From NCBI RefSeq assembly GCF_905203285.1, contig NZ_CAJKVK010000005.1, forward strand, positions 1 to 50,678: 50,678 nucleotides of DNA, read 5' to 3'. The notes beneath the pieces were generated by a model. That model saw only the letters and a program-made list of their open reading frames with translations, searched no databases and was not told where the DNA came from. Source of the stretch: an uncultured Succinatimonas sp. Lineage in GTDB: Bacteria > Pseudomonadota > Gammaproteobacteria > Enterobacterales > Succinivibrionaceae. The translations under genes and the position numbers were made by a program. The first letter of the stretch is position 1; every line of letters starts with the position of its first letter. Positions 44,429-50,678 of the stretch are shown one piece after another.

Positions 44429-45589
44429 ATGTCAATGGCAAAAACAACGGCTAAACGCACTGTGAAAAGTAATGTAAAACAGTCCGGTAATAAAAAAGGA
44501 TTAAGAGTTAAATTCTATATATATTTATTTATTGTTGTTGCGGTTTTGGGATCTTTTGCCGTATTTATTGGAAACAAATATTTTCAAGATATTTCCAATC
44601 ATAAAATTTACGTTGAGGGTAAGGTATATGAGTTAAAAGGCGGGGCAACAGTTAAGCAGACTGTTATAGATCTTCTAAAAGATGATTACCCTGATTTCAT
44701 GCTTTCATTATGGAGTACGGTTTACGGCAGGAATTTTTCCGGGATCCAGAAAGGAAAATACTATGCAGACGGCAGTAAATCTTTAACTGATTTTCTGCAT
44801 TCCATGCAAAAAGGTGAAGTCTTTATGCCTAAGACTCCTGTTATAACTTTAGTTGAAGGAATGACTTTAAGTGCCTTTTTAAAGAGGGTAGAAAGCGTTG
44901 AAGATCTTCCTGCAGACGCGGAGTTTGAAAAGAAAATATCTGATCCTAAAAAGTTTTTAGCCGATACTTTAACTGATAAAGAACTTGAAGCGATTGGCGG
45001 TATTCATGATTCTTTAGAGGGCTTGCTGTTTCCGGCAACTTATCCTTATTTTGAAAAAGACACGGATTTGAGCATGATAAAAAAAGCGCTTAAACATATG
45101 GCGTCTTATATGGAAAAAGAGTGGCCGAAACGTGATAAGACTATTTTGGTAAAAGATCCGTATGATGCTTTGATTTTAGCTTCTATTATTGAAAGAGAGA
45201 GTTCTATCGGCGCTGAACGCAATAAAATTGCAGCAGTGTTTTATAACCGTTTGAAGCGGGGAATGATGCTTCAGACAGATCCGGCGGTAATGTATGGCGT
45301 AAGTCCTGATTTTAAAGGTCCGCTTACCCGTTCTCAATTAAGAAAAGATACTCCTTATAATACTTACACCAGAACAGGACTTACTCCGACCCCGATTTCC
45401 ATGCCGGGAGCCGAATCAATTCAAGCGGCGTTGCACCCGGAAAAAAGCGATGCACTGTATTTTGTGGCAAAAAGCCATGATCCTAAAGACGGACATATTT
45501 TCAGTAATTCTTTACAAGAACATAATAAAGCGGTCTCTCAATATCGTAAAAAGGTAAAAGAGTATCGTGAATTTTTGCAGGATAAATAA
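44429..45589 (+). CDS. mltG: Endolytic murein transglycosylase MltG
   Basis: A 386-residue inner-membrane lytic transglycosylase thought to terminate nascent glycan strands. A basic cytosolic start is followed by one transmembrane helix (about residues 28-48), a LysM-like region and the YceG domain. The catalytic Glu is E255 in ASIIERES, and the TDPAVMYG and TPYNTYTRTGLTPTPI boxes are present. A TATAAT at 44365-44370 may be its -10. First of mltG-tmk-holB-lptF-lptG; one base separates it from tmk. Confidence 0.93.
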   Translation: MSMAKTTAKRTVKSNVKQSGNKKGLRVKFYIYLFIVVAVLGSFAVFIGNKYFQDISNHKIYVEGKVYELKGGATVKQTVIDLLKDDYPDFMLSLWSTVYGRNFSGIQKGKYYADGSKSLTDFLHSMQKGEVFMPKTPVITLVEGMTLSAFLKRVESVEDLPADAEFEKKISDPKKFLADTLTDKELEAIGGIHDSLEGLLFPATYPYFEKDTDLSMIKKALKHMASYMEKEWPKRDKTILVKDPYDALILASIIERESSIGAERNKIAAVFYNRLKRGMMLQTDPAVMYGVSPDFKGPLTRSQLRKDTPYNTYTRTGLTPTPISMPGAESIQAALHPEKSDALYFVAKSHDPKDGHIFSNSLQEHNKAVSQYRKKVKEYREFLQDK

Positions 45590-45590
45590 A

Positions 45591-46208
45591 ATGCGCGGTT
45601 TATTTATTACTTTTGAAGGCACTGAGGGTGCAGGAAAAAGTACGTTGATAAAAGAAATTGAAAAGTGGCTTACACAAAAAGGAATTGATTTTGTGTCCGT
45701 AAGGGAGCCGGGTGGAACCGTCCTTGCAGAGAAAATGCGTGCAATTTTAAAAACTCCGTGTCCTGAAGAAAAATTGTGCGATAAAAGTGAATTGCTTTTA
45801 ATGTATGCCGCAAGGGCTCAGCTTGTCGAGACTTTAATAAAGCCATCCCTTGCCGAAGGTAAATGCGTAATTTGTGACCGTCATGATTTGTCTACGGTGG
45901 CGTATCAGGGCGGAGGCCGCGGTTTACCGATGGATGAAATAGATTCCGTTCGTAATGTAGCCTTAGGTAAATTCAGACCTGATTTGACCTTGCTTTTAGA
46001 TATCGATCCTAAACTTGGCATGCAAAGAGCCAGAAGCCGTGGAGCTCTTGATCGCTTTGAGCTTGAGCAGCTGTCTTTTTTTGAGAGAGTTCGTAATACT
46101 TATTTGGAAGCAGCAAAGCATCTTCCTTATATTAAAGTCATTGATGCGTCCAAAACCGTTGAAGAAGTAAGGGCAGATGCCATATCGGCACTTGAGGCTT
46201 TGTTGTGA
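45591..46208 (+). CDS. tmk: Thymidylate kinase
   Basis: A 205-residue dTMP kinase. The P-loop is FEGTEGAGKST (8-18); DRHDLSTVAYQGGGRGL carries the DR(Y/H) motif, and the LID region is RARSRGALDRFE. The ATG at 45591, preceded by AGGA with nine bases of spacing, is preferred over a GTG inside mltG. The stop overlaps the GTG start of holB. Confidence 0.95.
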   Translation: MRGLFITFEGTEGAGKSTLIKEIEKWLTQKGIDFVSVREPGGTVLAEKMRAILKTPCPEEKLCDKSELLLMYAARAQLVETLIKPSLAEGKCVICDRHDLSTVAYQGGGRGLPMDEIDSVRNVALGKFRPDLTLLLDIDPKLGMQRARSRGALDRFELEQLSFFERVRNTYLEAAKHLPYIKVIDASKTVEEVRADAISALEALL

Positions 46209-47248
46209 TTTTAGAAAGTTTTTTAAATAAGCCGTTTTTAAATTTTTCAAACGCATATTTAAGCGGAAGATTACCCGGTTCCGTACTGTTTGCCGGAGAT
46301 CGGGAGTCCGGTGTTAATTATGTAGCATGTGAAAGTGCTAAGCTTTTTTTATGTTCTTCTCCGCAAAACGGACATCCTTGTGGGCATTGCAAGTCTTGCA
46401 GTATGTTCGATGCTGGAACACATCCTGATTTTATAGCTGTTATAGGATCGACAAAGGATGAAGCTGATAACGGGCTTGATATGCAGCGGGATCCTAAGAT
46501 TCTTTTAGCTGTTGAAGAGGATAGTGCGTTAAGAAAAAGTGTACGTATTGACAGTATGCGCAAGCTTTCTTCTTGGGCGGTAGAGTCTGCAGGCGCCGGA
46601 AATAAAAAAGTTGCCGTAATTGCAGATGCGCATACCATGCCCGAAGGGGCTGCAAATGCTATTTTAAAAACCTTCGAAGAGCCGCCGCAGAATACTTTGA
46701 TTATTATGACGGCCCGTTCTCTTGAATCGTTATTGCCGACAATTTTGTCAAGAGCTTATAAAATTGTTTTGCCTAAGGCCTCTTTGCCTGAGTCTCTTGA
46801 TTTTATAAAAAGGCAGTGTTCTGCAGAGGATGCTCGTGCACAGATAGCTTTGGCTTTATCAGGATATAAACCTTACGGTGCGTTGAAGTTGATTCAAAGT
46901 GATGATGACATTAAGATTTCCCATATGCTAAAGGAATTAATTGACGCATTAAACGGACAACAAAACGAAGAAAGAGCAATAGATTCATTATTGTCGCTTG
47001 ATCCTTTAACTCAGGGAAATATTTTGTATGAATTGGTCTGTGAGGTTTTAAAATATAAGGCGCATATTAATAAAGACGAATTACCGCTTATTAATATTTT
47101 TCATGGTGAAAAATTAGCGCAATTAAGCGCAGATCATTTGTTTTTGGCTTTGGATGATTTACGCTATATAAAATCTGAGAATCCTTTAATTCCGCCAAGA
47201 GCACCTAAAGCTCTTATCAGATCTTGGATTAGAGCTTTAAAAGAGTAG
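46205..47248 (+). CDS. holB: DNA polymerase III subunit delta' (HolB)
   Basis: A 347-residue clamp-loader subunit. The AAA+ fold is present with a degenerate P-loop (FAGDRESGVNY), as expected for delta'. The four-cysteine zinc module (C..C..C..C in CSSPQNGHPCGHCKSC) and the sensor region (KTFEEPPQNTLIIMTA) are clear. The start is GTG, overlapping the tmk stop (GTGA). The order tmk-holB is standard. Confidence 0.9.
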   Translation: MILESFLNKPFLNFSNAYLSGRLPGSVLFAGDRESGVNYVACESAKLFLCSSPQNGHPCGHCKSCSMFDAGTHPDFIAVIGSTKDEADNGLDMQRDPKILLAVEEDSALRKSVRIDSMRKLSSWAVESAGAGNKKVAVIADAHTMPEGAANAILKTFEEPPQNTLIIMTARSLESLLPTILSRAYKIVLPKASLPESLDFIKRQCSAEDARAQIALALSGYKPYGALKLIQSDDDIKISHMLKELIDALNGQQNEERAIDSLLSLDPLTQGNILYELVCEVLKYKAHINKDELPLINIFHGEKLAQLSADHLFLALDDLRYIKSENPLIPPRAPKALIRSWIRALKE

Positions 47249-47256
47249 GTTGTAAG

Positions 47257-48357
47257 TTGATTTTATATAAATATATATTTAAAGAGATTTTAAAAACCCA
47301 GATCATTACTTTGATTGTTTTGCTGGTGGTTTTTTTAAGTCAGAGCATGATAAGACTGATATCACGTGCCGCCGTCGGCAGCGTCCCCGTTGATATCATT
47401 ACAAATCTTGCAGCGTACGCAGTTCCTGAAATTGCTATGATTATGCTGCCTTTGACTTTATTCTTAGCCTGTCTTATAACGCTTGGGCGTATTTGTTCAG
47501 ATTCTGAAATGGTTGTCATGCGTTCAATCGGTTTTTCTCCGGCAAACGTGATGACTATTGCCATGATTTTGGCCTTTTTTACTTCAATAGTTACTGCATT
47601 TAATTGTATTTACCTTGTCCCGTGGGCATCAAGCGCCAAAGAGACATTAATGAAGCAAACGGAAAACAATCCGCAGTTTTTACCTATTGAAAGCGGGAAG
47701 TTTTCTTCAATGGGCGGCTACAATATTTACATAGAAAACGTTGAAGAAAAAAGTGACGGAGAAAAAAATATCGCTCATGTCTTCGTGATGGAAGCTCCGT
47801 TTGCCAATGTCGGAAATTCTATGACAATAGCTGACAAAGGCTATCTCGTGCATGATGAAAACGGCGTTTTATGGCTTGAGCTTGATAAAGGCAGTCGCTA
47901 TGAAGTTATGACTGAAGACGGAACATCAAATAAAGCTATTTTTGATAAATTTAGGACACCGGTTGCAGGAAGTGATTCTGAATTGCAGGAAGATGATTCA
48001 ATTTCAAGCAGAGACACTTTTGAGCTCTTGCATTCAGGTGAAACACGAGCAGTGGTTGAAGCCCAGTGGCGTTTATCTCCGATTTTTGCCGTGTTTATCT
48101 TAACTTTTGTCGCAATTCCTTTATCTATGGTTAATCCGCGTCAGGGAAGATTTGCACGTTTAATGCCGGCAATTTTGATTTATGCGTCTTATTACATGTT
48201 TTTACTGTCCTGCAGAAATATGATTAATTCCGGATCGCTGCCTTTATATCCGGGATTATTTGTTGTACCGGTAGTATTTTTCTTGTTTGTCGGTCTTCCT
48301 TTAAATTTACCGCGTAATTTTTGGAAACTTTTGCGTGCTAAAAAGGAGGCCAAATAA
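47257..48357 (+). CDS. lptF: LPS export ABC transporter permease LptF
   Basis: A 366-residue permease of the LptB2FG complex that extracts lipopolysaccharide from the inner membrane. Six transmembrane segments flank a periplasmic beta-jellyroll (about 135-260), the YjgP/YjgQ layout. It begins MILYKYIFKEIL from a TTG codon 8 bases after holB; no ATG fits the conserved N-terminus. The stop overlaps the lptG ATG by one base. It proves a lipopolysaccharide-type (diderm) envelope. Confidence 0.93.
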   Translation: MILYKYIFKEILKTQIITLIVLLVVFLSQSMIRLISRAAVGSVPVDIITNLAAYAVPEIAMIMLPLTLFLACLITLGRICSDSEMVVMRSIGFSPANVMTIAMILAFFTSIVTAFNCIYLVPWASSAKETLMKQTENNPQFLPIESGKFSSMGGYNIYIENVEEKSDGEKNIAHVFVMEAPFANVGNSMTIADKGYLVHDENGVLWLELDKGSRYEVMTEDGTSNKAIFDKFRTPVAGSDSELQEDDSISSRDTFELLHSGETRAVVEAQWRLSPIFAVFILTFVAIPLSMVNPRQGRFARLMPAILIYASYYMFLLSCRNMINSGSLPLYPGLFVVPVVFFLFVGLPLNLPRNFWKLLRAKKEAK

Positions 48358-49424
48358 TGAAATTCGGCATCCTTGACAGATATATCGGTAAAAATGTGTT
48401 TTTTACCATTTTGTTAGTAACATTTTGTTTAACTTTACTGACAACTTTAATTACGTTTGTCGATCAGATGCGCTATATTGGTCGCGGCAGTGTAGACTTT
48501 TTGTTTTTGGTATCTCACGTTGCACTTGAAGTCCCCGGTATTGTTGTGCTGTTCTTTCCTGTAGCCGTGCTTTTGGGCGGTGTTATTGCTCTTGGTAATT
48601 TAGCAAGAACCTCAGAGCTTATCGTGATGCAGTCTATCGGCATTTCCAGAACCGGTATTGTTCTAAGTGCTCTTAAAACAGTTATACCGCTTATTTTAGT
48701 GATAGTTTGTTTGGGTGAGTTTGTTGTTCCACGTGTTGAGCAATATGCTGAAAATCGATTGAATTTTGCCTCGTCAAACGGAAATTTATCTGTTACCAAC
48801 GACGGATTGTGGTTAAGAGAAGGTCAAAGTTTTATCGGTATTAGATATACCATGTCAGACGGCTCGCTTTTAGATATTGTCCGTTATGAAGTGGAAGGAA
48901 AAAATCTTAAAGCTTTTTCAAGAGCTAAAAGCGGAGTCTATTCGGATGGCAAATGGATAATGAGAGGCGTAAGGAAAACTGAATATACTGAAAACAAAGT
49001 GATAAGAACTAATTTAGCAGAGGAAAAATGGAGTTTGAATTTAACGCCCGAGCGTGTCGAGGTAGTTGGCGTTAAAGGATACAATTTGACTGCAAGAGGT
49101 CTTATTGACTATATAAATTATCTTGAAGAGAATAATCAGGATGCTTCAAGTTATCGTTTAGAACTTTATAACAAGTTTATGTCTCCGCTTACCATGATAG
49201 TTATGCTGCTTTTGGCTGCTTCAACGGTATTCGGACCATTGCGTTCCATGACTATGGGGGCTCGAGTGTTAGCTGGAATTGCTTTAGGTTTCGGTTTCTA
49301 TTTGGCAAATCAGATTGGTGCACCGTTTGCTTTAGTTTATGGAATTCCTCCTATTTTAGGAGCGAGTTTACCTACTTTAGCTTTTATGTTTTTAGCTATA
49401 GTTTTGTTAAGACGTAAAGTTTAA
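48357..49424 (+). CDS. lptG: LPS export ABC transporter permease LptG
   Basis: A 355-residue partner of LptF with the same six-helix plus periplasmic jellyroll plan (LDRYIGKNVFFTILLV start, TSELIVMQSIGIS coupling helix, PLTMIVMLLLAA near the end). AAGGAGG lies before the ATG inside lptF. Last recognisable gene of the operon. Confidence 0.93.
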   Translation: MKFGILDRYIGKNVFFTILLVTFCLTLLTTLITFVDQMRYIGRGSVDFLFLVSHVALEVPGIVVLFFPVAVLLGGVIALGNLARTSELIVMQSIGISRTGIVLSALKTVIPLILVIVCLGEFVVPRVEQYAENRLNFASSNGNLSVTNDGLWLREGQSFIGIRYTMSDGSLLDIVRYEVEGKNLKAFSRAKSGVYSDGKWIMRGVRKTEYTENKVIRTNLAEEKWSLNLTPERVEVVGVKGYNLTARGLIDYINYLEENNQDASSYRLELYNKFMSPLTMIVMLLLAASTVFGPLRSMTMGARVLAGIALGFGFYLANQIGAPFALVYGIPPILGASLPTLAFMFLAIVLLRRKV

Positions 49425-49478
49425 TGCATAGTGATTTGTAAAATATTATTTTGTTTTTAATTTTTAAAGGTTTTTTAT

Positions 49479-49805
49479 ATGGTCAATTATTATGACGAAA
49501 TCGCGAAGATGTTATCTTCGCCTGATCCGGTTAACTATAAAACCGAGCTTAAGAATTTAAAAAAGTTTGATGAAATGATGCTGCCACAGGTTTTTGCCAG
49601 CGAATTAAAGAGAGCTCAGGATCTTAATATCCCTCTTGGCAAAGATGCGGAAACACAAGAAGGTATGGAAAAAAGATCAGCTTATATTACTCAAAGAATT
49701 GCTGAATTAAGGGCAAAAGCCAAGAAAACCCAAATTAAGACGATATCATTAACAGCAGTGGTTGTAATTGCTATTTTTGCTTTAATTGTTTATTTAATAC
49801 GCTAA
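49479..49805 (+). CDS. Small tail-anchored membrane protein, unknown
   Basis: A 108-residue protein. The first 80 residues are charged and helical, with no recognisable domain; a single hydrophobic segment occupies residues 86-107 and ends the chain (IYLIR-like tail). The topology is therefore probably tail-anchored or C-terminally anchored. It follows lptG by 54 bases, has AAAGG upstream of its ATG and a good terminator after it, which supports a real gene. I do not recognise the family. Confidence 0.6.
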   Translation: MVNYYDEIAKMLSSPDPVNYKTELKNLKKFDEMMLPQVFASELKRAQDLNIPLGKDAETQEGMEKRSAYITQRIAELRAKAKKTQIKTISLTAVVVIAIFALIVYLIR

Positions 49806-49826
49806 AAAATTTAGTGTTTTTTCATG

Positions 49827-49857
49827 AAGCTCAGTAGGTAAACTGGGCTTTATTTTT
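49827..49857 (+). terminator. Terminator after the small membrane protein gene
   Basis: Arms AAGCTCAGT and ACTGGGCTT (one G-T pair), a short loop and a TATTTTT tail. The stretch to 50039 is AT-rich and holds nothing else I can support. Confidence 0.8.
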
Positions 49858-50039
49858 AGTAGGAAAGCGGGAAAACACAAGATAATATTACTATTGTCAT
49901 AAGTAAAACATATTTAAATTCAAGCAGTTAAATTGCGATAAGCTTTTTTTAGAAACTCGAAATTAAAAATACAAAAACAGAAATTCAAGAATTTTTGTTG
50001 AAAAATTTTGGTGAATTTTTTTGAGAAGGGGAAAACTGA

Positions 50040-50126
50040 TGGTGCCAAAGGTGGGACTCGAACCCACACACTATCGCTAGCGGCGGATTTTGAATCCGCT
50101 GCGTCTACCAATTTCGCCATTCGGGC
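50040..50126 (-). tRNA. tRNA-Leu(CAA) with mismatched acceptor stem (probable chimera)
   Basis: A class II tRNA. The anticodon stem GCGGA/TCCGC has loop TTCAAAA (CAA); the variable arm CGCTA-GCGA-TAGTG and the T-stem GTGGG/CCCAC are well formed, and CCA is encoded. The 5' acceptor strand GCCCGAA does not pair properly with the 3' strand CTTTGGC: positions 4-69 and 7-66 are mismatched and 5-68 is G-T. GCCCGAA would need TTCGGGC, and CTTTGGC would need GCCAAAG. The two halves look as if they came from two different tRNA-Leu genes joined in the conserved T-arm. Confidence 0.85.
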
Positions 50127-50140
50127 TTGTGTGCCTTATT

Positions 50141-50169
50141 ATTATAACAAGACCTTTATTATAAAACAA
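50141..50169 (-). promoter_or_regulatory. Promoter of the tRNA-Leu(CAA)
   Basis: On the minus strand, TTGTTT (50164-50169), a 17-base spacer and a perfect TATAAT (50141-50146) lie 14 bases upstream of the tRNA. No GC-rich discriminator is present, unlike the tRNA operon promoter at 11811. Confidence 0.6.
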
Positions 50170-50171
50170 GC

Positions 50172-50201
50172 AAAAAATAAAAAAAGAGTATTCCCTACTC
50201 T
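50172..50201 (-). terminator. Terminator of the lipoprotein gene
   Basis: On the minus strand, AGAGTA-GGGAA-TACTCT followed by a long T run. The first arm overlaps the stop codon of the lipoprotein gene. Confidence 0.8.
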
Positions 50202-50678
50202 AATTTATCTTTAAAATCATTCCATTTTTCTTCAGTAAAATTTTTTACGCGATCAATCCCATTTTCTACATCATCTACAGCATCTTGAAAAACACCTTCC
50301 CCATTTCCATAATAATGCATCATCAATGTTTTCGTTTTCTTTCCTAATTCTAAAATTTCTTTTTCTTCACTTGATAACTTTTGATCTGTATTTTTTTCTA
50401 TATACTCTAATCGACTTGCAGCTTCATAAACTTTTTTAGCTTCCTCTTGATTGTCTTGAGTAATTCCTTCTTTGATTTTATCATAACCATCTAAAATTGT
50501 TTGTGTTAAAGCTTTAACATCTTGTTTAGAGGTATCATTTTCAACATCTTGATCTATCTGATCAAAATCATCTTTTACATCATCCCAAGCAATTTCTACA
50601 TTCCCTTTAAAACCACTATCTGTTGTTTGATTTCTACAGCCTGTTAAAGTAAAAGTACAAGTTATTAAAAGTATCAAC
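50195..50678 (-). CDS. Lipoprotein of unknown function, partial (Bacillota-like)
   Basis: About 160 residues, open at the window edge. A hydrophobic stretch ending in the lipobox LTGC (cysteine near residue 14 of the visible part) indicates a secreted, lipid-anchored protein; its true start probably lies beyond the window. The rest is highly charged and helical, rich in Asp, Glu and Lys. Base composition and codon use (very AT-rich) differ from all genes to the left except the DUF2877 gene. The style is that of a Bacillota lipoprotein, not a gammaproteobacterial one. The family was not recognised. It may come from another genome (see the tRNA-Leu entry). Confidence 0.65.
   Translation of the reverse strand, partial: LILLITCTFTLTGCRNQTTDSGFKGNVEIAWDDVKDDFDQIDQDVENDTSKQDVKALTQTILDGYDKIKEGITQDNQEEAKKVYEAASRLEYIEKNTDQKLSSEEKEILELGKKTKTLMMHYYGNGEGVFQDAVDDVENGIDRVKNFTEEKWNDFKDKLE

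Noticed and set aside
50040..50678. Genomic island integrated at tRNA-Leu
   Set aside because: No integrase is visible. Integration at a tRNA 3' end would put foreign DNA on the low-coordinate side, where core genes lie. The mispaired acceptor stem is not expected from site-specific integration.

Overview
The window reads as a chromosomal segment of a gammaproteobacterium. AlaA, LysC, the RimP-NusA-InfB-RbfA block, LptF/LptG and FabV all look enteric/Aeromonadales-like, with moderate GC and AT-rich spacers. The gene content (FabV, a TalC-type transaldolase, an anaerobic-type carbamoyltransferase cluster) would fit a gut anaerobe such as a member of the Succinivibrionaceae, but that placement is inference from protein style, not a search result.

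Layout. 1-2.5 kb: AT-rich imperfect tandem repeats, a long leader and the DEAD-box RNA helicase deaD, followed by a degenerate 3' fragment of a tRNA-Leu gene. 2.6-8.5 kb (minus strand): an RsmB/NOP-type rRNA methyltransferase overlapping a DUF4357 protein, alanine transaminase alaA, an ACMSD-type amidohydrolase and PBP4/dacB. 8.6-11.7 kb: fabV, then folD and a TauE/SafE permease on the minus strand. 11.8-12.3 kb: a four-gene tRNA operon (Pro-Arg-His-Leu) behind a strong promoter with a GC-rich discriminator. 12.5-22.9 kb: rimP-nusA-infB-rbfA and ribF-ileS-lspA-ispH, two tightly packed housekeeping operons, without truB or fkpB at their usual places.

22.9-30.6 kb is the accessory-looking region. 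It holds the three subunits of an oxamate-carbamoyltransferase-type complex (AllF/FdrA, AllG/DUF1116, and AllH/DUF2877 on the opposite strand), a biuret-hydrolase-like cysteine amidohydrolase, a free-standing homologue of the C-terminal domain of allophanate hydrolase, an NCS2 permease and an AllS-like LysR regulator. Together they suggest import and breakdown of a ureide or N-carbamoyl compound with recovery of carbamoyl phosphate. The combination differs from the enterobacterial allantoin regulon, and no carbamate kinase is present here.

30.7-41.2 kb is central metabolism: metY, a 3-hydroxyisobutyrate-dehydrogenase-family reductase, talC, a DUF945-like envelope protein, transketolase, pgk, class II fba and, on the opposite strand, lysC. 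41.3-49.8 kb carries valS (minus), then mltG-tmk-holB-lptF-lptG and a small tail-anchored protein.

The right edge (about 50.05 kb to the end) looks foreign. A tRNA-Leu(CAA) has a 5' acceptor strand that does not pair with its 3' strand, and beyond it lies a very AT-rich lipoprotein gene of Bacillota style. The simplest reading is a chimeric assembly joint inside the tRNA gene.
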